Source: Methanobrevibacter sp.
GTDB taxonomy: Archaea; Methanobacteriota; Methanobacteria; Methanobacteriales; Methanobacteriaceae
DNA length: 64,000 bases
Assembly: GCF_030539665.1 (NCBI RefSeq)
Contig: NZ_JAUNXR010000003.1
Location: 212,037-276,036, forward strand
Reading direction: 5' to 3'
In this document: positions 27,356 to 38,133 of the stretch, one piece after another
Layout of the letters: the number at the start of each line of letters is the position of its first letter
Numbering within the stretch: position 1 is the stretch's first letter
Notes under the pieces: generated by a model
Seen by the model: the letters and a program-made list of their open reading frames with translations, nothing else
What the model was told of the DNA's origin: nothing
Databases searched by the model: none
Translations under genes and position numbers: made by a program

Positions 27356-27934
27356 ATGATTTTTATTAACTCCCAGGAAATTAGATATTTTTACAGAAAT
27401 ATTGTTAAAACAAATAATGTTTACAGAATCAAATATAAAAATAAAGATTATGGTGAGTTTAAAAATTTATCTGACGCATTATATGAACGTGATGCCTTGT
27501 TTTACTGCAATTTCGACTATGATCTGCTAGTGGAATGCGACCTTGAAAACAAATATGAAAATATGGATTTGCCTCCGTTTCCAACCAAAAGATCCAAGGG
27601 GAGAATAAAGGGAACAAAAGTAAATAAAGAAAAAAGGGAAGGGGAAATCCTATTCAATCACAGTAAAAAGAAATTTTATGTGAAAAAAGAAGATAAAATT
27701 TACAAATACTGCGATACAATGACAGAAGCATATTATATTAAAAAAATACTAATGGAAAACAATTGGAACGAAAACAGCATCAAACAAACAATAACTGAAA
27801 AAATAGAAGTCAATATTGTAATTGATTCAAGTAAGGAATATGAAGTAAAAATAAGTTTCTGTCCTAACTGCAGACATAAGATAAAAAACAGCGCAAAAGA
27901 ATGTCCGTATTGTGGATATAAAATAGAAGATTAA
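27356..27934 (+). CDS. Zinc-ribbon protein with a duplicated N-terminal module
   Basis: 192 residues. Two similar modules (about 20-60 and 105-140), each with a tyrosine-rich strand pair then a helix, are followed by a zinc ribbon CPNCRHKIKNSAKECPYCGYK. ATG 27356 lies inside GAGATGAT, itself a Shine-Dalgarno-like sequence; ATT 27365, 4 nt after it, is an alternative start. No catalytic motif; a nucleic-acid or protein adaptor is possible. It ends 10 bases before carB on the other strand. Confidence 0.75.
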   Translation: MIFINSQEIRYFYRNIVKTNNVYRIKYKNKDYGEFKNLSDALYERDALFYCNFDYDLLVECDLENKYENMDLPPFPTKRSKGRIKGTKVNKEKREGEILFNHSKKKFYVKKEDKIYKYCDTMTEAYYIKKILMENNWNENSIKQTITEKIEVNIVIDSSKEYEVKISFCPNCRHKIKNSAKECPYCGYKIED

Positions 27935-27944
27935 TGAAGAATGA

Positions 27945-30900
27945 TTATTCTCCATCAATATATTCATTTAATGATTTAACTTTAATTTCATTGTTTTGAA
28001 CCGCTGCAATAGCGTTTAATGCAGCCCTTGCACCTGCAAGTGTGGTTACATATGGAATACCTAATTCAATAGCTAATCTTCTGATAATATAACCATCCTG
28101 TGCAGACTGTTTTCCTTCAGATGTGTTGATGATTAAATCAATTTCTTTGTTTAAGATAGCTTCCTTAATATTAGGAGAGCCTTGAGAAACCTTTTTGATT
28201 TTTTCTATGTTAACACTTGGAGCAGCGTCAGCAGTTCCACCAGTAGCTACTAATTCAAATCCTAATTCCTCTGCTTTTTCAGCAATAGGGAGGATTTTCT
28301 TCTTATCTGAATCTTTAACGCTTATGAATATTTTACCGGATTTTGGAAGATCCATTCCAGCAGCAAGCTGTGATTTGTAAAATGCCATTCCAAAGTTCTC
28401 GTCTATACCAATACTTTCCCCTGTAGATTTCATTTCAGGACCTAATACAGTATCGGATTCCGGAAGTTTCAAGAATGGGAAAACAGATTCCTTAACAGCC
28501 ACATGGTCAATCTTGATTTCTTTAGTAAGTCCAAAGTCCTTAAGCTTGCTTCCAGTCATGATCCATGTTGCGATTTTTGCTAAAGGAACTCCAATAGCTT
28601 TACTTACAAACGGAACTGTTCTACTTGCACGAGGATTTGCTTCAATGATGTAAACACGTTCCTCATCAAGTTTGACAGCATATTGAATATTCATTAAACC
28701 TTTAACGTCCAATTCTAAAGCTAATTTTCTACTGCTTTCACGAATAGTATCTAAAATATGCTCAGGAATTGTTTGAGGAGGAATTACACAAGCAGAATCT
28801 CCTGAATGAACACCTGCTTCTTCAATGTGTTCCATGATTCCTGCAATGAATACATCTTCACCATCACAAAGAATATCAACATCCAATTCAATTGCATCCT
28901 CCAAGAATTTATCTACAAGAATAGGGTGTTCTGGGGAAACTTTTACTGCTTCCTTCATATATTCTTCAAGTTCATTGTCATCGTAAACAATTTCCATTGC
29001 TCTTCCACCAATTACATATGATGGACGCACAAGTACTGGATAAGTAATTCTTTGAGCAATTTCTTTTGCCTCTTCAAATGAGTTTGCAGTTCCATAAGGA
29101 GCTTGACGGATGTGAAGTTTCTCCAATAATTCTGCAAATAACTCCCTGTCCTCAACTCTGTCAATGCTTTCATATGGTGTTCCTAAAATTTTAACACCTG
29201 CATTAGCCAATGGCACTGCTAAATTAATTGAAGTTTGACCTCCAAATTGAACGATTACCCCATCAGGGTTTTCTTGTTCAACAATACCCATAACATCCTC
29301 AAATGTCAATGGTTCGAAGTAAAGTTTATCGGAAATGTCATAATCTGTACTTACAGTTTCAGGGTTGTTGTTTATTAATATAGTTTCAATATCCTCTTCT
29401 TTTAAGGCAAGAGAAGAATGTACACAACAATAATCGAACTCGATACCCTGACCTATTCTAATAGGACCTGCTCCCAAAATGATGATTTTCTTTTTATTGC
29501 TTGGTTCTGCTTCATTACCAACATCATGACTGCTGTAATAATATGGTGTTTTTGCTTCAAATTCAGCAGCACAAGTATCTACCATCTTATAGGAACGATT
29601 TACGTTATGAGTTTTGGTTAAGTTTTTAACATATTCCTCAGTTTGACCTACGAGATCAGCCAATCTCTTATTTGAGAATCCTAATTGTTTGGCTTTTCTT
29701 AAGAAGTCAGGATCATTGAGTTTTTCTTCTGTGACTTCATTTTCAAAGTCAACGATATTTTTAATCTTGTATAAGAACAATTCATCAAATTTGGTGAGTT
29801 TTTGAAGTTCCTCAACACTCATACCATCTTTGAATGCTGAATAAATTTGGAAGAATCTTTCATCGGTCGGATTAGCCAAATCATCCTCGTCATATTCAAC
29901 ATATTCAAATCCTGTGAAGCCCATATCAAGAGATCTGATAGCTTTTTGGAATGCTTCCTCCATGGTTCTTCCAATTGCCATTACTTCTCCAGTTGCCTTC
30001 ATTTGAACTCCAATTTTACGGTTAATGCCCCTGAACTTGTCAAATGGCCATCTTGGAATCTTTACAACAACATAGTCAATTGCCGGTTCAAATGAAGCAG
30101 GAGTCTCCTTAGTAATATCATTTTTAATTTCATCTAAAGTCATTCCAAGAGCTATTTTTGATGAGATTTTAGCAATTGGATAACCGGTAGCTTTAGATGC
30201 AAGAGCACTACTTCTACTTACCCTTGGATTTACTTCAATAACCTTATATTCACCTGTTTCAGGATTTACTGCAAATTGAATATTACATCCACCGCGAATA
30301 CCGAGGTTTCTGATAATTTTGATTGAAGCGTCCCTCAATGCTTGTGAATCCTTGTCATTTAAATTTTGAGCTGGAGCTACAACAACACTTTCCCCTGTGT
30401 GAATACCCATTGGGTCAATGTTTTCCATACTACATACAATAATACAAGTATCGTCTTTATCCCTCATTACTTCATACTCGTATTCTTTCCATCCCAAAAC
30501 AGATTCATCAATAAGAACTTGGTTAATGAAACTCATATCCAATCCATGGGTTGTAATTTCAACCAATTCTTCCTCATTATGAGCTACTCCACCACCAGTA
30601 CCTCCCAAGGTGAATGCAGGCCTTACAATTACAGGATAACCAATGTCTTTTACAGCCTCAATAGCTTCTTCAACACTTTCTACAGCATGGCTTTTAGGAA
30701 TTGGCTCGTTTAGTCTGTGCATGAAATTACTGAAAAGGTCACGATCTTCCACATCTTTAATTGTTTGAACATCAGACCCCAATACTTTAATTCCATCCAA
30801 TAAACCCAAATCTCCAAGGCCAGTAGCTATGTTTAATCCAGTTTGACCACCCATAGTTGGTAAAATTGCATCAACTTGTTCTTTTTCAATGATTTGAGCT

Positions 30901-31121
30901 ACAATTTCAGGAGTTAATGGTTCTGTATAAACTGTATCTGCCATATCCATATCAGTTTGAATAGTTGCAGGATTACTGTTTACAAGCACGGTTTCAATTC
31001 CTTCTTCTCTAAGTGATTTACATGCTTGTGAACCGGAATAATCGAATTCTGCAGCTTGACCTATTTGGATAGGTCCAGAACCAATAATCAATACTTTTTT
31101 AATATCATTATCGACAGGCAT
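27945..31121 (-). CDS. carB: Carbamoyl-phosphate synthase large subunit
   Basis: 1058 residues, full length. It makes carbamoyl phosphate from bicarbonate, ammonia and two ATP for pyrimidines and arginine. The two ATP-grasp halves begin [20 protein letters not shown] and [20 protein letters not shown], with matching [14 protein letters not shown] and [14 protein letters not shown] motifs, and an MGS-like allosteric domain at the C-terminus ([20 protein letters not shown]). No intein. AGAGGAT precedes ATG 31121. It is 37 bases downstream of carA, one operon. Confidence 0.97.
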   Translation of the reverse strand: MPVDNDIKKVLIIGSGPIQIGQAAEFDYSGSQACKSLREEGIETVLVNSNPATIQTDMDMADTVYTEPLTPEIVAQIIEKEQVDAILPTMGGQTGLNIATGLGDLGLLDGIKVLGSDVQTIKDVEDRDLFSNFMHRLNEPIPKSHAVESVEEAIEAVKDIGYPVIVRPAFTLGGTGGGVAHNEEELVEITTHGLDMSFINQVLIDESVLGWKEYEYEVMRDKDDTCIIVCSMENIDPMGIHTGESVVVAPAQNLNDKDSQALRDASIKIIRNLGIRGGCNIQFAVNPETGEYKVIEVNPRVSRSSALASKATGYPIAKISSKIALGMTLDEIKNDITKETPASFEPAIDYVVVKIPRWPFDKFRGINRKIGVQMKATGEVMAIGRTMEEAFQKAIRSLDMGFTGFEYVEYDEDDLANPTDERFFQIYSAFKDGMSVEELQKLTKFDELFLYKIKNIVDFENEVTEEKLNDPDFLRKAKQLGFSNKRLADLVGQTEEYVKNLTKTHNVNRSYKMVDTCAAEFEAKTPYYYSSHDVGNEAEPSNKKKIIILGAGPIRIGQGIEFDYCCVHSSLALKEEDIETILINNNPETVSTDYDISDKLYFEPLTFEDVMGIVEQENPDGVIVQFGGQTSINLAVPLANAGVKILGTPYESIDRVEDRELFAELLEKLHIRQAPYGTANSFEEAKEIAQRITYPVLVRPSYVIGGRAMEIVYDDNELEEYMKEAVKVSPEHPILVDKFLEDAIELDVDILCDGEDVFIAGIMEHIEEAGVHSGDSACVIPPQTIPEHILDTIRESSRKLALELDVKGLMNIQYAVKLDEERVYIIEANPRASRTVPFVSKAIGVPLAKIATWIMTGSKLKDFGLTKEIKIDHVAVKESVFPFLKLPESDTVLGPEMKSTGESIGIDENFGMAFYKSQLAAGMDLPKSGKIFISVKDSDKKKILPIAEKAEELGFELVATGGTADAAPSVNIEKIKKVSQGSPNIKEAILNKEIDLIINTSEGKQSAQDGYIIRRLAIELGIPYVTTLAGARAALNAIAAVQNNEIKVKSLNEYIDGE

Positions 31122-31158
31122 TTTAATCCTCTTAAGTTATTTTAATAAAATGGTAATT

Positions 31159-32241
31159 TTAATAATCATCCATCATTTGGTTAAATTCATCAAATATGCT
31201 CCTTGTATCGTTAGGACCAGGACTAGCTTCAGGATGGTATTGAATGGTTTTTAAAGGCAATTCTTTATGAGATAAACCTTCAGGAGTACCATCATTAAGG
31301 TTAATTTGTGATAATACAAGGTCAGTATCCTTAAGTGACTCTTTATCAACTGTAAAACCATGATTTTGAGAAGTTATAACCACCTTTCCAGTTTCCAAAT
31401 CCTTAACTGGCTGATTAGCTCCTCTGTGTCCAAATTTCATTTTATAGGATTTTGCACCAAATGATTTAGCAATTAACTGTTGACCCATACAAATTCCAAA
31501 GATTGGCAACCTATTGGATAATATTTTCATGGTTTCAATAGTTTCAGTTACCCTGTCAGGATTTCCAGGACCTGAAGTAATCATCAAACCTTTAGGATCA
31601 TAATCCAAGATTGTTTTGTAATCAGTGTCGTATGGGAATAAGACAACACCAATGTCCCTATCTAAAAAGTTTTGAATGATACTTTTCTTAACACCACAGT
31701 CAATTAGGGCAACTTTCTTGTCGTTGTCTTGACCAAATTCCTTGATTTCCTTGGTGGATACTAGCGGCACCAAATCCACTTCAGAAATGTGTGGCTGGCT
31801 TTTTGCCATTTCAATTAATTCCTCATCAGGAATATCCTCAGTAGTGATAACACTTTTCATTGACCCTTTTTCACGAATTTTAAGAGTTAAATCCCTTGTA
31901 TCCACACCACTTATTCCAGGTACTTCAAATTCAGTTAAAAACTCATCTAAGGTTTTTGGAGATGAAAAATTAGAAACATGTTTACATACTTCACGCACTA
32001 CAAACCCTTCCACCTGGATTTTGTCAGATTGATACCATTCTTCACTAACACCATAATTACCTTCCAAAGGATATGTAGACATTAAAATTTCTCCTTTAAA
32101 GGATGGATCAGTTAAAGATTCAGTATAACCTCCCATACCAGTGGAAAAGACCAATTCACCAGTTTTAGTGGTTTCATAACCAAAACCTTCACCTTTAATA
32201 ATAGTTCCGTCTTCTAAGACTAATTTAGCCTCTTTTACCAT
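31159..32241 (-). CDS. carA: Carbamoyl-phosphate synthase small (glutaminase) subunit
   Basis: 360 residues. A class I glutaminase domain supplies ammonia to CarB: nucleophilic Cys in [17 protein letters not shown], and the His-Glu pair in YHPEASPGP. The N-terminal half (residues 1-150) binds the large subunit. GGTGATTTA precedes ATG 32241. carA then carB lie in order on the minus strand. Confidence 0.96.
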   Translation of the reverse strand: MVKEAKLVLEDGTIIKGEGFGYETTKTGELVFSTGMGGYTESLTDPSFKGEILMSTYPLEGNYGVSEEWYQSDKIQVEGFVVREVCKHVSNFSSPKTLDEFLTEFEVPGISGVDTRDLTLKIREKGSMKSVITTEDIPDEELIEMAKSQPHISEVDLVPLVSTKEIKEFGQDNDKKVALIDCGVKKSIIQNFLDRDIGVVLFPYDTDYKTILDYDPKGLMITSGPGNPDRVTETIETMKILSNRLPIFGICMGQQLIAKSFGAKSYKMKFGHRGANQPVKDLETGKVVITSQNHGFTVDKESLKDTDLVLSQINLNDGTPEGLSHKELPLKTIQYHPEASPGPNDTRSIFDEFNQMMDDY

Positions 32242-32319
32242 TAAATCACCATTTAATAAAAAAATATATAATCTTCTATTCTTTAATAATTATATTTTTT
32301 ATATAATATTAAATTTTCT

Positions 32320-32985
32320 TTATTTTTGACCCCACAACACAGCATGAGTATAAAATTTAAACGGGACTCCCACCATATTACAACCTGACTCTTTCAAACA
32401 GTCCAATTGATATTGTATGGAATCAGTATCATCAAATTTTCTTCTTTCATTGGCCTGTTCAAACTCTTCCAGGCTAACATTTTGTAAAATCAAATCATCC
32501 ACTTTCTTATAGAATAACCTTTCAACAGAATCATCCTCATCACAAACCAAATCTGCATTAATAAAGATTCCGCCATCATTTAATAGATTCACATATTTTT
32601 CATATAGAAACCCCTTTTCTTCCTGAGTTAAATGATGAATTGAAAGTGAAGACATTATAATGTCATATTCCCCATCAAATTCGGCAGTCAAATAATTTTC
32701 ATTCCTATAGGAAATGTTAGGATTGTCTTTGAATCTTTCACGAGCAACATCCAACATGTTATCCGCCAAATCAATAAGCTCAACTTCAGCATTGGGATAT
32801 TTTTTAAGAAGAAATTCTGTTAAAAGTCCTGTTCCAGCACCCAAATCCAAAACTTTTGGATTATCTCCTTCAAATGTCAATACATCAACAGCAACCCCAT
32901 AAAAATCATGGAAACCTGGAATCAGCCTTTCCCTTTCCCCATCATAATTTCTTGCATGCCTATCAAAAATATCACTAACGTTCAT
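32320..32985 (-). CDS. SAM-dependent methyltransferase, class I
   Basis: 221 residues. VLDLGAGTGLLTEFL near residue 45 is motif I, the Asp of VELIDLADNM near 69 binds the SAM ribose, and IIMSSLSIHHL near 109 is motif II. It resembles trans-aconitate or coenzyme-type methyltransferases of archaea, but the substrate is not predictable. It directly follows nadC with an overlap-type junction (GGGGATAAATGAATG), so they share a transcript. Confidence 0.85.
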   Translation of the reverse strand: MNVSDIFDRHARNYDGERERLIPGFHDFYGVAVDVLTFEGDNPKVLDLGAGTGLLTEFLLKKYPNAEVELIDLADNMLDVARERFKDNPNISYRNENYLTAEFDGEYDIIMSSLSIHHLTQEEKGFLYEKYVNLLNDGGIFINADLVCDEDDSVERLFYKKVDDLILQNVSLEEFEQANERRKFDDTDSIQYQLDCLKESGCNMVGVPFKFYTHAVLWGQK

Positions 32986-33816
32986 TCATTTATCCCCAAA
33001 ATTTAAAGAAAAATTAAGACTTCTGGAAGAGTGAGTAATTCCGCCAACAGAAATAACATCAATATCCAAACAGGAATAATCCAAAATATTATCTTCGTTA
33101 ATTCCTCCGGAAACTTCAATTAAAGAATTTTGACGGATTCCCAAATCATCAAGATTGTTCAAAACCTCCTTGACTTCTTCAGGAGACATGTTGTCCAGCA
33201 TTACAATATCTGCATTATTCCTAACACATTCAATAGCATCATCCAATGATTCAACTTCAATTTCAATTTTCTTAGAAAAACTGACGTTTTCCTGAGCTTT
33301 TTTAAGAGTTTCCAAAGGAGTACCCACTGCCTTAATATGATTGTCTTTAATTAAGACCATATCGTCCAATGAAAATCTATGAGTATCTGCCCCACCAATA
33401 TTCAAAGCTATTTTATCGAATTTGGCAAATGCAGGAGCTGTTTTTCTGGTTCCCGCAACTATAACATCATCATCTTCAACCAATTTAACATAAGAATTTG
33501 CAGATGTTGCAACGCCACTCATATGCATCAATAAGTTAAGAACGCTCCTTTCGGCTAAAAGAATGTCTAAGGCCCTTCCCTCAATATAAAAAAGCAGGTC
33601 CCCCTCATCAATTTCACTACCATCTTCCAAATTAAAAATAACATCAATATTCTTAAAATTAAGAATATCCTTAGCAAACTCCACACCTGCAAGAATACCC
33701 TTTTCTTTAGAAGTGATTTGGGCAATTACTACCTTATCATTATCAATAACTGCATTAGAAGTAATATCTCCAAATCCTTCGTCTTCAAGAATCATATATT
33801 CCAATATTCTATCCAT
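32986..33816 (-). CDS. nadC: Nicotinate-nucleotide pyrophosphorylase (carboxylating)
   Basis: 276 residues. It converts quinolinate and PRPP to nicotinate mononucleotide, the last step of de novo NAD precursor synthesis. GTRKTAPAFAKFDKIALN near residue 128, GGADTHRFSLDDMVLIKDNH near 148 and EVESLDDAIE near 195 match the family. AGGAGAGAT lies 4 nt before ATG 33816. NadA (35568) is about 1.7 kb away on the other strand. Confidence 0.95.
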   Translation of the reverse strand: MDRILEYMILEDEGFGDITSNAVIDNDKVVIAQITSKEKGILAGVEFAKDILNFKNIDVIFNLEDGSEIDEGDLLFYIEGRALDILLAERSVLNLLMHMSGVATSANSYVKLVEDDDVIVAGTRKTAPAFAKFDKIALNIGGADTHRFSLDDMVLIKDNHIKAVGTPLETLKKAQENVSFSKKIEIEVESLDDAIECVRNNADIVMLDNMSPEEVKEVLNNLDDLGIRQNSLIEVSGGINEDNILDYSCLDIDVISVGGITHSSRSLNFSLNFGDK

Positions 33817-33914
33817 TGAAATCTCTCCTAACCATCTATCTTAATATAAATTTAATTATAAAACTAATTAAATATATTTATTAAAATAATGAAATTATTA
33901 CATAGTGATTTAAA

Positions 33915-34808
33915 ATGGAAATTACATTTTTAGGAACATCATCTGCAGTCCATTCACAAAACCGTAGCCATCCCGCAATAGCTTTAAGAGCATTCGGGGA
34001 AGTGATGCTATTTGATTGTGGAGAATCGACTCAAAAACAATTGATTTACGCAAAGATAAGTCCAATGAAAATATCAAAAATATTTTTAAGTCACTTTCAT
34101 GGAGATCATATTTTAGGCCTTCCAGGATTATTGCAATCAATGAATTTTAGAGGTAGAGAAAAGAGTTTATCCATTTATGGACCAAAAGGCCTTAACAAGT
34201 TAATGGATACCATAAAACAGTTGGGATTTTCAGAATTTGATTTCCCGATAGAAGTAATTGAAGTTGAAAATGGTACATTAATAGAAACCGACGATTACAT
34301 TATAAAAGCCAAAAAAATGAAGCATAATGTAATCTCCTTTGCATATTCAATAACTGAAAAGAAAAAACCTAAATTTTTAAGAGAAAAGGCCATTGAACTT
34401 GGAGTTCCTGTAGGGCCATTATTTGGAAAGCTTCATAATGGTCATGAAATAGAAGTGGATGGAAAAATAATAAAGCCTGAGCAAGTGCTGGGAGAACCTA
34501 AAAAAGCTAAAAAAATAGTATACTCGGGAGATACAATCCCATGTAAAGAAATGATTGAATTTGCTGAAGGGGCCAATTTGTTAATACATGAATCAACCTA
34601 TACTCTTGAAGATAATGATAAGGCAATTCAAAATTTCCATTCAACCTCATCAGACGCAGCACAAATAGCTGCACAGGCCAATGTTGAAAAATTGATCCTG
34701 ACTCATTTTAGCACACGTTACAAAGATACCAACGACATGATAAGCCAGGCAAGACAAGAATTTAAAAACAGCCATTTAGCAAAAGATCTAATGGTTGTAG
34801 ACGTTTAG
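33915..34808 (+). CDS. rnz: Ribonuclease Z (tRNase Z)
   Basis: 297 residues of the short tRNase Z type, which removes the 3' trailer of tRNA precursors. The metallo-beta-lactamase motif LSHFHGDHILGLPGL near residue 59, GDTIPC near 207, HESTY near 227 and HFSTRY near 267 give the zinc site, and LREKAIELGVPVGPLFGKL near 160 is the flexible tRNA-binding arm. AGTGAT precedes ATG 33915. mscS follows immediately. Confidence 0.95.
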   Translation: MEITFLGTSSAVHSQNRSHPAIALRAFGEVMLFDCGESTQKQLIYAKISPMKISKIFLSHFHGDHILGLPGLLQSMNFRGREKSLSIYGPKGLNKLMDTIKQLGFSEFDFPIEVIEVENGTLIETDDYIIKAKKMKHNVISFAYSITEKKKPKFLREKAIELGVPVGPLFGKLHNGHEIEVDGKIIKPEQVLGEPKKAKKIVYSGDTIPCKEMIEFAEGANLLIHESTYTLEDNDKAIQNFHSTSSDAAQIAAQANVEKLILTHFSTRYKDTNDMISQARQEFKNSHLAKDLMVVDV

Positions 34809-34816
34809 TGATTACT

Positions 34817-35572
34817 ATGAACATCATTACAACAATACAGCCTTTTTTAAAAATAATACAGGCAATTATAATACTTATTCTAGCCTATATCAGTATAAAA
34901 ATAGTCTATTTTATTATAAACAAGTTGAAATTCTTTGAACAAAAGTTAACTCTCATTTATGCTTTCAAAGACTTGTCAAAATATATAATTGCAGTCATTG
35001 CATTGATTTTGATATTTAACATATTTGGAATTGATTTGAAAGGAATATTCATAAGCATCGGAATCGTAGGTATTGCAATAAGTTTTGCTGCAAAAGACAT
35101 CATTTCAAATTTCATGTCAGGATTTTTCCTAATAGCTGACAAAACCCTGGAAATTGGAGATGTGATGCAGATAAACAATCTAAAAGGAGAAGTTAAAAAA
35201 ATAGGCCTTAGAAATACGGTTATTTTAACCGAAACTGGAGATACAATAATAATCCCAAATTCTTCGCTTTCAACAAATCCATACTCAAGATTTAAAAAAG
35301 GAGAAATTGAGAAAGTAAGCTTGAACGTTACAGCACCATTAAATATTGATATCAGCGACTTTAAAAATGAAATAGAGGAAATCATCAATAAAAACGAAGG
35401 CATTTTGAAAACTCCAAAACCCAAAATTGAATCAAAAGGCATTGATGAAAACGGAACGCTACTGAAAATAATGTTTTGGGTGAAAAATTTTAATAAAAAA
35501 GAAGATAATAAATTAATTATTACAAACCAAGTTAGAGAAATCATAAATAAAAAACTAGGTGATGACAATTAA
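34817..35572 (+). CDS. mscS: Small-conductance mechanosensitive channel (MscS family)
   Basis: 251 residues. Three hydrophobic helices (about 6-30, 48-66 and 72-95) lead into the Gly/Ala-rich TM3 segment (IGIVGIAISFAAKDIISNF) and the beta domain (GDVMQINNLKGEVKKIGLR). Such channels release osmolytes on hypo-osmotic shock. ATG 34817 is preferred over GTG 34808 because AGTGAT lies 4 nt upstream. The stop overlaps the proposed nadA start. Confidence 0.92.
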   Translation: MNIITTIQPFLKIIQAIIILILAYISIKIVYFIINKLKFFEQKLTLIYAFKDLSKYIIAVIALILIFNIFGIDLKGIFISIGIVGIAISFAAKDIISNFMSGFFLIADKTLEIGDVMQINNLKGEVKKIGLRNTVILTETGDTIIIPNSSLSTNPYSRFKKGEIEKVSLNVTAPLNIDISDFKNEIEEIINKNEGILKTPKPKIESKGIDENGTLLKIMFWVKNFNKKEDNKLIITNQVREIINKKLGDDN

Positions 35573-36482
35573 TTCAATACAAAAAGAAATTGAACAGTTA
35601 AAAAAGGAAAAAAATGCAATTATCCTTGCACACAATTACCAGCCAAAAGAAATCCAGGAAATAGCTGATTTTCTAGGAGATTCCCTGGAATTATGTATTA
35701 AAGCATCTGAAATCGAAGATAAGGATTTGGTAATCTTTTGTGGTGTAGATTTCATGGCAGAAACTGCATACATATTGAATCCTGATAAAAAAATAGTGAT
35801 TCCAGATCTAGAGGCTGAATGTCCTATGGCAAATATGCTTCCTGAAAAAGAATTATTGGAAGCAATCGATAAACATCCTGACGCTGCTGTCGTATTATAT
35901 GTGAACAGTATAGCAGAAGCCAAACAGCATGCAGACACATTATGTACCTCTGCAAATGCCGTGAAGGTTGTGGGAAGTTTAGATAATGATAAAATATTAT
36001 TCGGACCAGACACAAATCTAGGCCGCCATGTTGGAGAAAAACTCAATAAGGAAATTATTCCAGTCCCGGCAGGAGGACATTGTTACGTTCATAATGAATT
36101 AACAGTAGATGATGTTGAACTTAAAAGAAAAGAATATCCTAATGCAGAAATTATTTGTCATCCAGAATGTAAAATAGAAGTTCAACATGCATGTGATGCA
36201 GTATTATCCACTGGAGGAATGCTCAAATACATTGCTGAAAGCGATAACGATGAATTTGTTCTTGGAACTGAAGTAGACATGATTACAAGAATAAATGCCG
36301 AAATTCCAGAGAAAAAAATATATCCATTGGTGGATAGTGCAATCTGTGAAACCATGAAACTCCATTCACTAGAAAAAGTAAAACAAGCTTTAGAAGATGA
36401 ACAACCTGAAATAAAGCTTCCAGAAACTGTTCGTGAAAAATCTTTAAAAGCTGTTGAGCATATGTTAAATGCTTCAAAGTAA
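35568..36482 (+). CDS. nadA: Quinolinate synthase, with a probable ATT start
   Basis: NadA condenses iminoaspartate with dihydroxyacetone phosphate on a [4Fe-4S] cluster. The N-terminus reads KKEKNAIILAHNYQPKEIQE; the cluster cysteines are in CGVDFMAE, ECPMANM and the HPEC...HACDA region. The Shine-Dalgarno AGGTGAT (35557-35563) is followed by 4 nt and ATT 35568, which overlaps the mscS stop as ATTAA. GTG 35559 and ATG 35562 are inside the ribosome binding site, so they are poor starts. Predicted 304 aa. Confidence 0.93.
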   Translation: MNSIQKEIEQLKKEKNAIILAHNYQPKEIQEIADFLGDSLELCIKASEIEDKDLVIFCGVDFMAETAYILNPDKKIVIPDLEAECPMANMLPEKELLEAIDKHPDAAVVLYVNSIAEAKQHADTLCTSANAVKVVGSLDNDKILFGPDTNLGRHVGEKLNKEIIPVPAGGHCYVHNELTVDDVELKRKEYPNAEIICHPECKIEVQHACDAVLSTGGMLKYIAESDNDEFVLGTEVDMITRINAEIPEKKIYPLVDSAICETMKLHSLEKVKQALEDEQPEIKLPETVREKSLKAVEHMLNASK

Positions 36483-36484
36483 AA

Positions 36485-36757
36485 CTATAAATTTTCTAAA
36501 AAGCTAGATAAGAAAACATTCATTTCTATTTCTTCTCTAGCTATAAAATCATTTAATTTAAACTTAGCTTCATCACTGTTGAATGGGAAAAGATTATCGT
36601 CAAAGTACATTCTAATCTTTAAATTGTCCCCATCCATTTCTATTTCTTCCTCTAAATTATCTTGAATAAATTTTAACTGATCATCAGTCAATCCAGTGAC
36701 CAAATAATCAACATAATTTTTATCCCCTTGGGAATAGTCATCAATTTTTACATCCAT
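36485..36757 (-). CDS. Small acidic conserved protein, 90 aa
   Basis: A very acidic soluble protein starting MDVKIDDYSQGDKNY. ATG 36757 is chosen because AGGTGAG lies 4 nt upstream; GTG 36766 is inside that site. No motif is recognised. It follows the MetX-like hydrolase by 5 bases and is probably in its operon. Confidence 0.65.
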   Translation of the reverse strand: MDVKIDDYSQGDKNYVDYLVTGLTDDQLKFIQDNLEEEIEMDGDNLKIRMYFDDNLFPFNSDEAKFKLNDFIAREEIEMNVFLSSFLENL

Positions 36758-36762
36758 TGAAC

Positions 36763-37743
36763 TCACCTGTGTTTTAACATAAATGCCTGAAGATCATCTT
36801 TGATTTTTATTAGTTCATTGCTGCCCACATGACCCAACAATGAGTCGAAAATTACCAATTGAGAATTTTCAATCATATCGTTTAACGGAATAGCATCCAA
36901 ATCAGGAGGGAAATACTGGTCCTGGTTAATAGCTATAATCAAGACATCCGCTTCTATTTTTTCCAAATCCTCTTCAATATCATATTCAAGTATCGCATCA
37001 TTTTGATATTTCACATCATAAATGTCTGCAAATAGTCCCTCATCCCCATAATCATCAATAGCCACATCCAGCTCATAGTTGCTCATGCCTCTATACTGCT
37101 GTCTGGAAAGGCCGTAACTATAGGCCACCTGAGTAGCCAGCTTTAATGTTCTTGAAAGAGATTCTGAGTATCCGTCAACCCCATAATGAGGATCGGATGT
37201 AATTATCTCATTAGTAACTTTAGACAGTATGTAATTATGTCCTGCTGTCTTATAACTTGAAACTATGGAAATTATAAAGTCCATGTAATCCGGATACAGT
37301 GTAGCCCATGTTAATGCCACATATCCTCCCATTGAATTACCAATTACTCCCTTTACATGTGTTATGTTAAAGCATTCTTCTAAAAATTGCTTTTGAAAAT
37401 TTACCATATCATCCAAGCTGTAACGGGGAAATCTGTAAAACAATTCTGTTGTGGATGGTGAACATGATTCTGGGGTTCCTAAGCCAGACATTGAAATGAA
37501 GAAATACTCTTCTTTGTCAAATGGGTCTCCAGGATTTATCAAATCATTCAATTTTTTAATTGAACCATAATTTCCTCCAGAACCGTGACAATATACAATG
37601 GCATTTGTAATTCTGCCATCATCATCATATTTTGGAGTGCCTCCAGTCACATATTCAACTTTAGCATTTTCCATTGTTTTTCCATTGGTAAATTCGAAGT
37701 TATCCAAATAAAAATAATCTAAATTATTTAGGAAAGTATTCAT
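36763..37743 (-). CDS. Alpha/beta-hydrolase of the homoserine O-acetyltransferase type
   Basis: 326 residues. Nucleophile Ser in VIGNSMGGYVALTW near residue 137, acid Asp in AINQDQYFPP near 271 and His in LLGHVGSNE near 302 form the catalytic triad; the 190-240 region is the cap. MetX relatives acylate homoserine or serine, but hydrolases and esterases of the same fold are hard to separate, and Gln/Asp at the ester site differ. GAGAGG precedes ATG 37743. Confidence 0.8.
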   Translation of the reverse strand: MNTFLNNLDYFYLDNFEFTNGKTMENAKVEYVTGGTPKYDDDGRITNAIVYCHGSGGNYGSIKKLNDLINPGDPFDKEEYFFISMSGLGTPESCSPSTTELFYRFPRYSLDDMVNFQKQFLEECFNITHVKGVIGNSMGGYVALTWATLYPDYMDFIISIVSSYKTAGHNYILSKVTNEIITSDPHYGVDGYSESLSRTLKLATQVAYSYGLSRQQYRGMSNYELDVAIDDYGDEGLFADIYDVKYQNDAILEYDIEEDLEKIEADVLIIAINQDQYFPPDLDAIPLNDMIENSQLVIFDSLLGHVGSNELIKIKDDLQAFMLKHR

Positions 37744-38133
37744 ATCAATAACCTCTCAAAGCTGTTTTCCATAACATTATATGTAGTTCATTATATTGAT
37801 AATGATAAATAAAAGTTCCTATGAATGCGAATAATTTTTTTATTGGGCCATTGAATTAAAAACTGAACAGAATCAACACGTCAAAAATCCCGAAAAATTA
37901 CAGGTTAATTCCAAACTTTGCATCAATAGCTGTTTTTTATGTATTTTTGCATCAACACCCCTATAGAAACTATAAAGACAAAAGAAGAATTCTCCAATTT
38001 TAAATATTTCATCAAATCTTGAATATTGAATATAACAATATAAATGTTTATAGAAAAATAAATCATTTAACCTATTTCAAAATTATTTTATAAATGCAAA
38101 AATATTATAACACTCGAAAATAATTTAAAATTA
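37744..38133. other. Intergenic region without a recognisable gene
   Basis: AT-rich spacer of 390 bp between divergent genes. I translated both strands and found only short frames. A 9-base repeat, TTGCATCAA, occurs twice about 30 bp apart (near 37918 and 37948). Promoters for both flanking genes must lie here; the stretch around 38080-38130 has TATA-like AT tracts for nucS, which has no Shine-Dalgarno. Confidence 0.5.

Noticed and set aside
37744..38133. A degenerate gene or small RNA in the 390-bp gap
   Set aside because: Only short frames and a 9-base repeat are visible, with no stem or homology.
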